Source: Negativicutes bacterium (lineage in GTDB: Bacteria > Bacillota_C > Negativicutes > Sporomusales_B > JARLHX01). Taken from it: DNA of 42,398 nt. Both the position numbers and the translations under genes were made by a program. The notes beneath the pieces are model-generated. The model did not search any database, was not told where the DNA came from, and worked only from the letters and a program-made list of their open reading frames with translations. Location: the NCBI GenBank assembly GCA_031292015.1, contig JARLHY010000113.1, positions 1 through 42,398 on the forward strand, written 5' to 3'. Of this stretch, positions 7,790 to 18,370 are shown piece by piece. Each line of letters opens with the position of its first letter. Position 1 is the first letter of the stretch.

Positions 7790-9247
7790 CTAGCCCGCCG
7801 CGTTGCCGGCCCCTTCGCCGGAGCCGGTCTCTTTTTGTCGCGCCGGAAACAGAACCATCATCGCAACCATGATCACCACTGTCAGCAAAATCCCTGTCGA
7901 CTGGGCGTTCAGCACCCCAAGACCCTTGCCGGCGTTGCCGAACTGCAGCAGCACCGTAGTTACGATACCGGCAATCGCCGAGATAAAGGCGGCGGCGGTA
8001 CTCGGACGCCGCGAAAACAGTCCGAACAGCAGCGGCGCCGTCAGGGAAACCGACATCAGCGTATAGAAAATCGTCAGCGCGGTGATGATGTTCGGCAACA
8101 GAATCGCCAGAACTATCCCCACGACTCCTGCCGCCACCGCTACGACCCGGCCGCTTCTCAGCAGCTTCTCATCCGAAATGTCGGGCTTGATAAACGTCTT
8201 GTACAGGTCCTTCGTAAACGAGGATGTGATCATATACAGTACCGCGTCTGCTGCGCTGACTTCAGCCGAAAAGATCGCCGCCAGGGCCAAGGCAGACGCC
8301 CAGAACGGCATGCATTCCTTCATAACGAAAGGCAGCGCCATTTCCCGGTCGGTAAAACCGGGATTGACCGCTGCGGCGGCCATCCCGAGAATCGCCGGAA
8401 TCACCGCGAACGCCAGCATCACAAGTCCGCAGAGAAAGGTTCCGGCAACCACCGTTTTTGCGTCCCGCCCGCCATAGACTTTGCCAATCAGCCCGGGTGA
8501 TATGAAAAATGATGGCGTAAGCATCAGGAAGAAACCCATGATCGTCGTCATTCCTGCGCCGTCGGCAGCGAAAAAAGCCGCGGTTGTGGCGGCGTCGCCC
8601 AAGTTGGTCGCGACTTTGGCCTCAAGCCCGCTCCAGCCCCCGACGAAACTCAGCACGAAGGGCACCGCGATAGCAAAGCCGAACAGTTTGACCGTCGCCT
8701 CGATGATATTCACATAGGCCGCCGACAGAAGCCCCCCGGCGCCGAAATAGACAATGACCACCACCGCCCCGATCAAAATTCCCATCGGTTTCGTCACCCC
8801 GGCCACCGCCGACAGGATCCAGGCGATCCCCATCAGCTGCCCGGCGAAAATCGCCACCGTGCCAATCGCCATCATCAGCGATATCAGCCCCCGGAAATTC
8901 CTGTTGTAGCGGTAATCGAGATAATCGCCCAGAGTATAAAAATTGTGGGCCTTGGCCAGCCGCCAGATCGCCGGACCGACGAAAAAGGCCAGCACGAAAG
9001 TCCCCAGCGCCGAAGCGGCGATCCACCAGGCGGCCGATATGCCGACCTTGTAGGCCAGGCCGGCCACGCCGACCGTCGATCCTGCCCCGATATTGGGTGC
9101 GACCAGCGTGATAAACAGCAGCGCCGGACCGAATTTGCGGCCACCCACAAAGAAATCGGCCGAGCCTTTCACCCTCCTGGTAATAAAAAAACCGATTCCC
9201 ATCAGAATAACCGCGTAAACAAGAATCGCCCAGACGTACCCATTCAT
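7790..9247 (-). CDS. Sodium:solute symporter (SSS family)
   Basis: This 485-residue protein has about 13 hydrophobic helices and the SSS-family pattern: FFVGGRKFGP after the first helix, then APNIGAGSTVGVAGLAY, LGDYLDYRYNR and a Ser-rich SAEVSAADAVLYM segment. Family members co-transport sugars, amino acids, pantothenate or carboxylates with sodium. I place the start at the ATG at 9247, just before the first helix; AAGGAG lies upstream with rather long spacing. The truncated M20 peptidase gene follows directly, which hints at a peptide, acylated amino acid or similar substrate. The substrate is unproven. Confidence 0.85.
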   Translation of the reverse strand: MNGYVWAILVYAVILMGIGFFITRRVKGSADFFVGGRKFGPALLFITLVAPNIGAGSTVGVAGLAYKVGISAAWWIAASALGTFVLAFFVGPAIWRLAKAHNFYTLGDYLDYRYNRNFRGLISLMMAIGTVAIFAGQLMGIAWILSAVAGVTKPMGILIGAVVVIVYFGAGGLLSAAYVNIIEATVKLFGFAIAVPFVLSFVGGWSGLEAKVATNLGDAATTAAFFAADGAGMTTIMGFFLMLTPSFFISPGLIGKVYGGRDAKTVVAGTFLCGLVMLAFAVIPAILGMAAAAVNPGFTDREMALPFVMKECMPFWASALALAAIFSAEVSAADAVLYMITSSFTKDLYKTFIKPDISDEKLLRSGRVVAVAAGVVGIVLAILLPNIITALTIFYTLMSVSLTAPLLFGLFSRRPSTAAAFISAIAGIVTTVLLQFGNAGKGLGVLNAQSTGILLTVVIMVAMMVLFPARQKETGSGEGAGNAAG

Positions 9248-9381
9248 TATTACTATCTCTCTCCTTTTCTTCCGGGTGCGGCCTTTTCGCGCCGCCACGC
9301 CCTGTTACTGCATCTTATTTCCGCATTGATTACCATATTCCTCCACCTTTTTTGCCAGCGCCCGCCAAATCCCCGCCGGAC

Positions 9382-9416
9382 AAAAGGGACTGCAGGGCAC
9401 AAAGCCCTGCAGTCCC
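9382..9416 (-). terminator. Terminator of the glp operon
   Basis: A perfect 13-bp stem (GGGACTGCAGGGC / GCCCTGCAGTCCC) with a 5-nt loop is followed by TTTT on the minus strand, just after the glpC stop. Confidence 0.85.
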
Positions 9417-9423
9417 GCGCGGC

Positions 9424-10617
9424 TTAGTGTCCCCCGTAAGCCCGCCGGATGAGCGCCAGGGGATGGAGGGTCTTCACGCCGGCAGCCTGGGCGATCTGCC
9501 ACCGGCATGTCCCGCACTCCGACACCACCGCCTCGGCTTTGCTGTCCTTCACTTTTTTGAACAGCGCCGCCCCGACGGCCATGGCGATATCGTACCTGTC
9601 GCTTTTGAACCCATAATTGCCGGCGATGCCGCAGCAGCCTGCGTCGGCTTCGATCACTTCCAGCCCAGGCAGCATCCTTAATAGTTCCAGGCCAGGCAGC
9701 CCGATCCCCTGGGCCCGCAGATGACACGGGGCGTGATACAGATACCGCCCGGCCTGTCTCGTAAAGTCGGTGTTGAGCCTCCCCTGATCGTAAAGTTCCA
9801 GCAGGAATTCGGCAGCGTCATACAGCCGGGCCGCCACCGCCACCGCCCCTTCCACCGCAAACAATTCCTGAACCTCCTGCTTGAGCATCAGTGCGCAGCT
9901 GGGGCAGCAGGTGACGAGCGGCAGCCCTTCGTCCACCCGGGCTTTAAGTGCCCTGATATTCCGCGCGGCCTTTTGCCCCGCTTCCTCCAGATAGCCGTTG
10001 ACCACCAGCGGTGACCCGCAGCATTCCACCTTTCCCGCCGCCAGTACCTCATGCCTGTTGGCCTGCAGGACCGCCACAAGGTCCAGCCCGGTCTGCGGGT
10101 CGTTGTAGTTGATGAAACAGCCGGGATAGAAGACGACCTTGTCGGCAAAAGGCTGCTGCGGCAACGCCTGAAACCGCTGGAGAAAAGTCTTGGCGGCGTA
10201 GCGCGGCAGAGGCATTTGCCCGGCGACGCCGATCTTCTTCAGCACCAGCCGGCTGAGCGGATTGGCCAGCCCGAGGTTCGCCAGGCCGCCGGCCGGTCCC
10301 GCCGCTTTGGCCAGCGCTTCGCCGTGCGACAGCACCCAGTCCCGCAGGCTGTGCCGGTGGGTTTTATAATACTCGGCCCTGGCCAGCATATTCAGCGTCG
10401 ACACCGGCACCTCGGACGGGCAGGTAATATCGCAGTTCTTGCAGTTGGAACAGTATTCCGGGAAACCTTCGGCGGCGCCCGGCAGATGCCTGAATCTCTC
10501 CGCGACCGGCCCGGTCAGCTTCGGCCCGGAAAACCCGCGATCCACCGCCGCCACCGGGCAGTGTGCGACACAGGCAGAACAGGCTATGCACCGGTCAAAA
10601 TGATGGCGATGCTTCAT
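9424..10617 (-). CDS. glpC: Anaerobic glycerol-3-phosphate dehydrogenase subunit C
   Basis: This 397-residue iron-sulfur subunit passes electrons from GlpAB to the quinone pool or another acceptor. Two ferredoxin-like cysteine sets are visible: C10, C13, C16, C20 and C56, C59, C62, C66. Two CCG domains follow (FYPGCFINYN...ECCGSP and YHAPCHL...GCCGIAGNYG), as in heterodisulfide-reductase-like proteins. I chose the ATG at 10617 because AGGGGGG precedes it; it overlaps the end of glpB by 23 nt, so translation is probably coupled. It is the last gene of the glp operon. Confidence 0.93.
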   Translation of the reverse strand: MKHRHHFDRCIACSACVAHCPVAAVDRGFSGPKLTGPVAERFRHLPGAAEGFPEYCSNCKNCDITCPSEVPVSTLNMLARAEYYKTHRHSLRDWVLSHGEALAKAAGPAGGLANLGLANPLSRLVLKKIGVAGQMPLPRYAAKTFLQRFQALPQQPFADKVVFYPGCFINYNDPQTGLDLVAVLQANRHEVLAAGKVECCGSPLVVNGYLEEAGQKAARNIRALKARVDEGLPLVTCCPSCALMLKQEVQELFAVEGAVAVAARLYDAAEFLLELYDQGRLNTDFTRQAGRYLYHAPCHLRAQGIGLPGLELLRMLPGLEVIEADAGCCGIAGNYGFKSDRYDIAMAVGAALFKKVKDSKAEAVVSECGTCRWQIAQAAGVKTLHPLALIRRAYGGH

Positions 10618-11875
10618 CACCCAGCCCCCCTGCACTCCAGATACCTGCCTGATAGCCGCTGGCTACCGCCACCCCGTTGCCTGACTTTTCGCAGCAGTGG
10701 TCATAGCCGCCCAGGCTTCGCCCGGCGACCCGGACATTCTCCAGCAGCAGTTTCCCTTCCCTGTCAATTGGGCGCAGCTGTGAGTCAACCGCCGGACCGA
10801 ACCGGGCGAAAGGCTGGCCGGCGGCGGAAAACAGGCTCGTATTGCCCCACTCTTCCTGACAGGGCGACGCATCGACCGGCAGGCCGAAGACGACTTCCCG
10901 CACCCGGCCCGGCTCAGACTCCAGTCCCCCTCCGAAAAAGCCGCCGCTGGCCAGGACGAATTCCTTGGCGTGATACTCCCGTTCCCGGTCGACGTTTCTG
11001 GTGATTACCGCCTGGCAGCGGCCCGCCTCCACCGTCGCTCCGGCTACGTTGGCCTGCTCAATGATCCTGCCCCCCCGTTTCTTGAGACAGCTGACCAGCA
11101 GGTTTCGCAGCCGCAGCCCGCTGACCGCCGGCGGCAGCCCGGCTGTTTCGATAAAACTGCAGTCCGTCTCTTCCTCCAACTGTTTTACCAGCCGGTAATC
11201 CGGCTTTGTCCCCAGCACCGGTGGAAGCAGCACCACGCTCCCCGGGACGATCGCCCGGCGGACCTGTTCAATAAAACTCTGCCGACCGTCTTCACTGTCC
11301 AGCCACCGGGCTATATCCAGGGCCGTTATGTCCCGGCCCTCGCCCAGTCCGCTTTCCAGCATGACAATCTCATACTTCTTGGCGTAGGCCGGATGCCGTC
11401 TGAGTCCCCGCACCACCAGTTCAGGATAATAATCCTTCAATCCCGAAAATCCCGCCGCCACTACCGTCCCGGCCTCGGCCAGCCTTGCCGGCTCCATGGT
11501 TTTCGGCACCAGGCAGCTGGGTTTCAGCGTACCGGCAGCGGTAGGCAGCCACTGCATCTTCTCGAGTCCGCCGCTGTAGGGGTACCCCTCTTCCATGGTA
11601 AGCCCGCGAAAAAAGGCCAGCGCCTCCTCGATCCGCTGCCGGCCGATTTTAGTGTACGGGTGCCCATCCGGCAACTGCGCCAGACCGGCCGCCGGACTGA
11701 CAAGCGGCCGGCCTTCGGGGCCGTATCCCAGGACATCAATCGTACCTCCGCCGATGGCTATCGCGCCGCTGCCCTTGGTCAGCACCGCCACATTTTTACC
11801 CTGTTTTGCGGCGGAGGCGGCAGCCGTCAGTCCCGCCAGCCCGGCACCGATGACAATCACGTCAAATTCTTTCAT
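10595..11875 (-). CDS. glpB: Anaerobic glycerol-3-phosphate dehydrogenase subunit B
   Basis: This 426-residue flavoprotein subunit works with GlpA and GlpC. The N-terminal dinucleotide-binding motif is VIVIGAGLAGLTAA, followed by a GSGAIAIGGGTIDVLGY stretch typical of GlpB. The C-terminal half has LASGGFFGGG and a FAD-proximal AGRSLGGYDHC region. The start at 11875 lies inside the end of glpA, a 14-nt overlap that indicates tight coupling. The three subunits together oxidise sn-glycerol 3-phosphate to dihydroxyacetone phosphate under anaerobic conditions. Confidence 0.92.
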   Translation of the reverse strand: MKEFDVIVIGAGLAGLTAAASAAKQGKNVAVLTKGSGAIAIGGGTIDVLGYGPEGRPLVSPAAGLAQLPDGHPYTKIGRQRIEEALAFFRGLTMEEGYPYSGGLEKMQWLPTAAGTLKPSCLVPKTMEPARLAEAGTVVAAGFSGLKDYYPELVVRGLRRHPAYAKKYEIVMLESGLGEGRDITALDIARWLDSEDGRQSFIEQVRRAIVPGSVVLLPPVLGTKPDYRLVKQLEEETDCSFIETAGLPPAVSGLRLRNLLVSCLKKRGGRIIEQANVAGATVEAGRCQAVITRNVDREREYHAKEFVLASGGFFGGGLESEPGRVREVVFGLPVDASPCQEEWGNTSLFSAAGQPFARFGPAVDSQLRPIDREGKLLLENVRVAGRSLGGYDHCCEKSGNGVAVASGYQAGIWSAGGLGDEASPSF

Positions 11876-13475
11876 CTTCCATCGCTCCGTCGATATTTAT
11901 CGTCGCCGCGTAGATCCCCCGCGTCAGCTCGGCCTCCCGCAGCTGTTTTCCCCACAGTACAGGCCGGATTCCGCTCCAGCGGGCCTCGAGAAATTCTTTC
12001 AGCATCCCGGTCACATCCTGACCGGAAACCAGATGCTGCTCCGCCGCCACCCCGGCCCCCCGGAACCCGCAAAACGCCCCCTGGCAAGTTCCCATACCCA
12101 TCCGGGTGCGCCGCCGGATATCATCCAGCCGGAAGGAAGTTTCGTCCGCCGCCACCGCCTCCACCTCGGCCAGGGTAACAAGCTCACACTCGCACACCAG
12201 CTGCTTTTTCTCCGGCCTCTGCCTGATCTGGTCCAAAACGGCGCCAAAAGCAGGTCCCAACCTTGACGCCGCAAGCTCGGCCCCACAGGCGGGGAAATAC
12301 CGCCGTCCCTCGGTCATCTGCCGCTCCGGCGGTTCGGCGAGCAGCGGTTCCTCCGCCGTCCGGCAGCCGGCCCTGACGCCCAGCCGCTCGCAGACAAAAT
12401 CGGCCATCTTTTCGGCCATCAGCCGGTACGTGGTCAGCTTGCCGCCGACGATGCCGGCAAACCCACCAAGGCCGTCCCGGGCATGATCAATAATAGCGAA
12501 ATTGCGGCTGGCCGCCCGGCCTTCCTCTGCCGAGCCGGAGCTGTACAGGGGGCGGGTGCCGGCGAAAGCCCGCAGCAGCCGGTATTCCGGCAAATCTTCG
12601 AACAATTCCTGGCCGATGCGCAGCAGCTGGAGGATCTCGCCCAGCCTTGGCACGGTGTCATCCGGCTGCTCTGCCGGCGACGAAGTCGTGCCAAGGATCG
12701 TGACCAAGCCGTGGGGCACGAAAATATCCCCGTCGGCCGGCGGCCGGAGCCGGTTGACAACCCGGCCGGTAAAACGGTGATTGAAGGCGATCAGCGCCCC
12801 GCGGTCAGGCTTCATTGCCAGCTCGATTCCGGCCAGGGCCGCGATCCGGCCTGCCCAGGATCCGGCAGCGTTGACAATGAAGTCGCAGGCGATGAAGTCC
12901 GGCCGGCCGGTCAGCGTGCCGCGGACCCGGACTCCACTCACCTGGCCGCCATCCAGTTCGATCCCGCAAACCTCGCTATAGGTCCGGATCCGGCCGCCGT
13001 ATTGCCTGGCTGACGTCACGTTCTGCCAGCACAGGCGAAAACCGTCGATGGCGGCGTCAGGGACCCGGTACGCCGAAACCAGCCGGGCCGTAAGGTTCGG
13101 TTCCAGCTGCAGAGCCTCCTGCGGCGAAAGCCGCTGGGCCGCAATGCCTGCCTGCTGACAGGCCGCCACCCACTGCTGTTCGAACCCTTCGTCATCCTCC
13201 GGCAGCCGGACAAACAGCCCCTCCGTCTCTTCCACGCAGTGCCTGGCGATCCGCCGCAGGATACTATTTTCCCTGATGCACTCCTTGGCCGCCTCGGCGT
13301 CCTTTACGGCATAACGGCCGCCGCTGTGCAGCAGGCCGTGAAAGCGGGAACTTGTGCCATAGGCCAGGTCCTGCTGTTCCAGCAGGACGGCCTTCACCCC
13401 CCGCATCGACAAATCGCGGAGAATGCCTGTTCCGGTGGCTCCTCCGCCGATGATCACAACAGTTGTCCTCTCCAT
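11862..13475 (-). CDS. glpA: Anaerobic glycerol-3-phosphate dehydrogenase subunit A
   Basis: This 537-residue protein is the catalytic FAD subunit. It opens with VVIIGGGATGTGILRDL and then DLAYGTSSRFHGLLHSGGRY, a strong signature of FAD-dependent glycerol-3-phosphate dehydrogenases. The C-terminal part has the BFD-like [2Fe-2S] region with cysteines in VCECE and GTCQGAFCG, which separates GlpA from aerobic GlpD. The start at 13475 has AAGGAG 7 nt upstream. A terminator-like hairpin between glpK and glpA may lower its expression relative to glpFK. Confidence 0.94.
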   Translation of the reverse strand: MERTTVVIIGGGATGTGILRDLSMRGVKAVLLEQQDLAYGTSSRFHGLLHSGGRYAVKDAEAAKECIRENSILRRIARHCVEETEGLFVRLPEDDEGFEQQWVAACQQAGIAAQRLSPQEALQLEPNLTARLVSAYRVPDAAIDGFRLCWQNVTSARQYGGRIRTYSEVCGIELDGGQVSGVRVRGTLTGRPDFIACDFIVNAAGSWAGRIAALAGIELAMKPDRGALIAFNHRFTGRVVNRLRPPADGDIFVPHGLVTILGTTSSPAEQPDDTVPRLGEILQLLRIGQELFEDLPEYRLLRAFAGTRPLYSSGSAEEGRAASRNFAIIDHARDGLGGFAGIVGGKLTTYRLMAEKMADFVCERLGVRAGCRTAEEPLLAEPPERQMTEGRRYFPACGAELAASRLGPAFGAVLDQIRQRPEKKQLVCECELVTLAEVEAVAADETSFRLDDIRRRTRMGMGTCQGAFCGFRGAGVAAEQHLVSGQDVTGMLKEFLEARWSGIRPVLWGKQLREAELTRGIYAATINIDGAMEDERI

Positions 13476-13520
13476 GTCCCTGCTCCTTCAAGAAACTTGT
13501 CTTGTGGACACGCCGCCATA

Positions 13521-13573
13521 GAAAAAGAGACGGAAGTCCCTTTGCCGTCTGTAGTTGGCATAAAGGGACTTCC
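13521..13573 (-). terminator. Partial terminator or attenuator between glpK and glpA
   Basis: A 12-bp perfect stem (GGAAGTCCCTTT / AAAGGGACTTCC) with an 18-nt loop is followed on the minus strand by GTCTCTTTTTC. It probably allows some read-through into glpABC. Confidence 0.6.
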
Positions 13574-13605
13574 CTGTTTACTCTCGCCCTTGCTTGTATC
13601 CTGTT

Positions 13606-15114
<1,509 letters not shown>

Positions 15115-15146
15115 TTATTTTGCAGTACTGAAACTTTGTTCCACCT

Positions 15147-15162
15147 AACTTCGCGCGAAGTT
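15147..15162. promoter_or_regulatory. 16-bp perfect palindrome in the glpF-glpK gap
   Basis: AACTTCGCGCGAAGTT is a perfect palindrome 45 bp upstream of glpK. It could be a protein site or a small mRNA hairpin. No partner copy was noticed elsewhere in the window. Confidence 0.35.
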
Positions 15163-15173
15163 CGCCTGGAGGG

Positions 15174-15899
15174 CTATATAATCCCCGCTCCTTTGGCGAT
15201 GATAAAACCAAGCCCGCCGCCGATCAGCGGACCCACCACCGGGATCCAGGAATACTCCCAGTCCGAGCCGCCTTTGCCGGCGATGGGCAAAAGGGCATGA
15301 GCGAGGCGCGGTCCCAGGTCACGGGCCGGATTGATCGCATAACCGGTCGGTCCGCCCAGACTAACGCCGATACCCCACACCAAAAAACCTACCAGATAGG
15401 GACCGAAACCAGGAGCAATCCCGCCGACCGGTTTGGAAAACATAGCAAATATCGATACAATAAGCACAATCGTTCCGATGATTTCGCACAGCAGGTTTGC
15501 CGGCGCGGTGCGGATGGCCGGTGCGGTGCAGAATACCGCCAGTTTGGCCCCCTTATCCTCGGTCACTTCCCAGTGCGGCAGGAATGCCAGCCAGACAACG
15601 ACACCGCCGGCGAAAGCCCCGACCAATTCAGCGATCATCGTCGCGACGGCGTGGGGAACGCTGTAAACCCCCAGCATCGTCTTCGCCAGCGTCACCGCCG
15701 GATTGAGGTCAGCCTGGGGCGCTCCCGCTGCAATCGCCGAAAATACGCCCATAATTACGCCGATCGCCCAGCCGAGAGTTATAACGACCCAGCCGGCCCC
15801 CTCGGCCTTGGACTTTTTCAGCAAACAGTTAGCAACAACACCGCCACCAAAAATAATCAGCACCATGGTACCAAAAAATTCACCAAATAAATTCGTCAC
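15174..15899 (-). CDS. glpF: Glycerol uptake facilitator (aquaglyceroporin)
   Basis: This 241-residue MIP-family channel has both NPA motifs, N66-P67-A68 and N190-P191-A192. The second is followed by R193 and D194, the Asp typical of glycerol-conducting members. Six membrane helices fit the hydrophobic pattern. It allows passive glycerol entry. The start is GTG, with GGGAGG about 10 nt upstream. It is the first structural gene of the glp operon, directly behind the leader terminator that follows glpP. Confidence 0.94.
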   Translation of the reverse strand: MTNLFGEFFGTMVLIIFGGGVVANCLLKKSKAEGAGWVVITLGWAIGVIMGVFSAIAAGAPQADLNPAVTLAKTMLGVYSVPHAVATMIAELVGAFAGGVVVWLAFLPHWEVTEDKGAKLAVFCTAPAIRTAPANLLCEIIGTIVLIVSIFAMFSKPVGGIAPGFGPYLVGFLVWGIGVSLGGPTGYAINPARDLGPRLAHALLPIAGKGGSDWEYSWIPVVGPLIGGGLGFIIAKGAGII

Positions 15900-16007
15900 A
15901 ATATTCGGCCTCCCTTCTTTTAACCTTTGTTCCTGAAACTAGCAGACCCGGCATGCGAAAATCATTACTCTTTTTTGGCATTCCCCTCCTTTTTGTTCCC
16001 TGGTATG

Positions 16008-16061
16008 AAAAAAAGAAATCCAAACCACGCTCTGACAGTGTCAAAACGCCGGCTGGACTTC
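16008..16061 (-). terminator. Leader terminator upstream of glpF (probable GlpP target)
   Basis: On the minus strand GAAGTCCA pairs with TTGGATTTC (one G-T pair), enclosing a TGACA/TGTCA inner hairpin, and TTTTTTT follows. It sits between the glpP stop and glpF, about 110 nt before the glpF start. In B. subtilis GlpP binds the leader of glpFK and glpD mRNA and stops termination at such a structure; the arrangement here matches. Confidence 0.65.
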
Positions 16062-16080
16062 TCTTCAACTCTAGTCCGAA

Positions 16081-16704
16081 TTATTCAGTTGCCGAAGAAA
16101 ATCCAACCCCGGCCGCACTCCGTTTCGCCTCGCCGGCGAATTCCCGCCACAATCCGCGACTGCTGGTACTTACGGCGTAAACGCCGTTTTTCAGCGCGTT
16201 CTTCACGTCTTCAGACGTATACATAAGGCCCCCGGCAAAAATCGGCAGCCCGGTCTCCCGGGTCAGTTGCTGCACCGCGCTGGCCGGGATCGACGCAGGC
16301 AGCACTTCAATGGCGTCCGGTCTGAAGTTTCGCAGTGTGTTGATACCGTGCCGCAGTGCTTCCGAATCCATCAGGAATATCCGCTGGATAACCAGCATTC
16401 CCTCATCCCTGGCCACTTTCCCCAGATGCGATTTCGTGGTGATGATCGCCGTCACCCCCATCTGGGCGACGAATTTCACACCGGCCCGGTCCTTGCCGAT
16501 ACCCTCCAGCAAATCGAAGTGAACCAGCAGCCTTTTTCGGTGCTGTCGGGCCTGGGCCAGCAAATCGGCCAGGTTGCCGATGTCGCCGAACAGCAGAATG
16601 ATGCTGGGAAAAGCGAAATTGCCCAGGGCGATTTTAAAATCATCCATAGTCCTGGGTGCCGGAATAATCGGGCCGTTGACCAATTTCAACACATCGGCAA
16701 TCAT
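16081..16704 (-). CDS. glpP: Glycerol-3-phosphate-responsive antiterminator
   Basis: This 207-residue protein belongs to the GlpP family. Signature stretches are PIIPAPRTMDDF near the N-terminus, LVHFDLLEGIGKD, TTKSHLGKVARDEG, IEVLPASIP and PIFAGGLMYTSEDV, describing a small TIM-barrel-like fold. When glycerol 3-phosphate is present, GlpP binds leader RNA and lets transcription pass into the glp genes. The start at 16704 has GAGG about 8 nt upstream. It is the promoter-proximal gene of the glp set and directly precedes the leader terminator. Confidence 0.92.
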   Translation of the reverse strand: MIADVLKLVNGPIIPAPRTMDDFKIALGNFAFPSIILLFGDIGNLADLLAQARQHRKRLLVHFDLLEGIGKDRAGVKFVAQMGVTAIITTKSHLGKVARDEGMLVIQRIFLMDSEALRHGINTLRNFRPDAIEVLPASIPASAVQQLTRETGLPIFAGGLMYTSEDVKNALKNGVYAVSTSSRGLWREFAGEAKRSAAGVGFSSATE

Positions 16705-16904
16705 GGCAATACCTCATTATTTTCGGTCCACCCAGTCTCTAAAGCGTGTCCGCCCCGCACCGTCCCGCAACATCGGCCGCAAACACCATGCCTGCATCAG
16801 TTGCTACATCATATGTTGTCTTTGACGCAATATTCCGAATACGACCCGGGTCTGATGAAACATTTACCGGCAAAATGCGTGCTTTGGTGAAATTCCCACC
16901 AGGA

Positions 16905-16941
16905 AACAAAAAAGTTTCCGGGGCTGATCCCCGGAAACTTT
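16905..16941 (-). terminator. Terminator of the MFS gene
   Basis: A perfect 13-bp stem (AAAGTTTCCGGGG / CCCCGGAAACTTT) with a 5-nt loop is followed by a T-run on the minus strand. Confidence 0.85.
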
Positions 16942-16979
16942 GCTTGTTGAGAAACCTATTCTTCTCCCAGCCCCCCGGT

Positions 16980-18176
16980 TCAAGGCGAAACGGCGTTGTC
17001 GCGCCGGAAGAGGCGGCCAGGCAGAAAGAAGGCTACACTGAGGGCCGCCAGCGGGATCGCCGCCAGCACGGTAAACACGCTGGGCACCCCGAAATGGTCG
17101 GCGATATACCCCAGCACGGTAACCGCGAACCCGCCGAGGCCGATGGAAAACCCGAGGGTAAGGCTCGCCCCCAGCGCTTCGTGGCCGGGCATCATTTCCT
17201 GAGCCAGCACAAGGGTCGACGAGAAAGAAGAAATATAGATGAAGCCTATTGCCACCACCAGCGGGAAAGTCCAGAAGCCGCTGACAACCTTCAGCAGACC
17301 GAGCAGCGGCAACGTCAGCGCCATCGAACCAATGATCACCGTCTTGCGGCCGAACCTGTCGCCAAGAATGCCGCCGACGTAAGTTCCCGGGACACCGCTC
17401 AGCAGATAGCCTGACAGCAGATAACTGGCATAGGCGTGGCTGCCGCCGATATAATCCGCGTAATACAGGGGAATATAGGTGGTGAGTCCTGCCGCAATGC
17501 TGGACCGGAAAAGGATGTACACCAGCAGCACAGTCAGCAGGGCGTAGGGCATCGGCGTACCGGCCGCCGCCTTTTTCCCGGCTTTGAGTTCCACCCGGGT
17601 GTCGGCCGACGCCTTCGGCAGGGTCCACCATAAAAGCACGGTGAGAACCAGCGCCGGCAGGCAGAAATACATCGTATTGCTCATCTCTCCCGGCAGAGTC
17701 AATAGGGCCATCATGAACACCGACCCACAGGCCTGGCCCAGATTGCCGCCCACCGAGTAAATGGCCATATTCTGACCCCTGTTGTGGACCGCGCTGATGG
17801 TATGAACGGTTTTGGCGGCCTGGGGGTGAAAGGCGGCGACACCCAGGCCGGTGACAATCACAATCAGCAGTAAAACATGATAAGACGAAGCCAGTCCGGT
17901 TGCCGCCGTGCCGAGACCGGCCAGCAGCAGGCCGACCGGCACCAGCCAGGGCAGACGCAGGCGATCGGTGATATAGCCAAAAATAGGCTGAATCGTTGAT
18001 GACGTGAAATTCTGGACCATTACGATAAAACCGACCTGGGCGTAAGTGAGGCCAAAAGCGTTCTTGAAGAACGGCAGCAGGATCGGCAGGGCTCCTACGC
18101 TTAAATCGGCGAAAACATGGCTGATGGCGATAAGCAGTATCGGCTTGTTCAGGACACTGGTTTTTTGTTCGGTCAT
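16980..18176 (-). CDS. MFS transporter, fosmidomycin-resistance (Fsr)-like
   Basis: This 398-residue protein has 12 predicted membrane helices. The stretch GVAAFHPQAAKTV resembles the HPEA-type motif of Fsr exporters, followed by NMAIYSVGGNLGQACG; a DRFGRK loop motif marks the second half. Fsr proteins export fosmidomycin or other small compounds. I chose the ATG at 18176, with GGAG 7 nt upstream and a short cytoplasmic tail before helix 1; an in-frame upstream start would add 20 residues that do not look like family sequence. It has its own terminator. The natural substrate is unknown. Confidence 0.82.
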   Translation of the reverse strand: MTEQKTSVLNKPILLIAISHVFADLSVGALPILLPFFKNAFGLTYAQVGFIVMVQNFTSSTIQPIFGYITDRLRLPWLVPVGLLLAGLGTAATGLASSYHVLLLIVIVTGLGVAAFHPQAAKTVHTISAVHNRGQNMAIYSVGGNLGQACGSVFMMALLTLPGEMSNTMYFCLPALVLTVLLWWTLPKASADTRVELKAGKKAAAGTPMPYALLTVLLVYILFRSSIAAGLTTYIPLYYADYIGGSHAYASYLLSGYLLSGVPGTYVGGILGDRFGRKTVIIGSMALTLPLLGLLKVVSGFWTFPLVVAIGFIYISSFSSTLVLAQEMMPGHEALGASLTLGFSIGLGGFAVTVLGYIADHFGVPSVFTVLAAIPLAALSVAFFLPGRLFRRDNAVSP

Positions 18177-18260
18177 AATGAGACTCCATTCCCCAATAAA
18201 AGATCGTGCTGCAAATTCTGTCACGACAGGCACCACCGGAGCTTAAGCCGGGCACAAAGC

Positions 18261-18294
18261 CTAAAACCGGGGGATCTTTCCCCCCCCGGTTTTA
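18261..18294 (-). terminator. Terminator downstream of the flavin reductase gene
   Basis: CTAAAACCGGGGG pairs with CCCCCGGTTTTAG, a strong stem with A/T-rich ends. On the minus strand it lies after the flavin reductase stop and before the MFS gene. Confidence 0.65.
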
Positions 18295-18370
18295 GAAACT
18301 CGCGCCAGTTATCCCAGGTGGCCGGCAGCCAAAAAAACTATGGCATCAAAACTACGGGAGCCTGCAAAAC

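Noticed and set aside
16864..18255. A 463-codon alternative frame over the MFS gene
   Set aside because: The overlapping frame encodes a clean 12-helix MFS protein with a ribosome site; this frame has no recognisable protein features.
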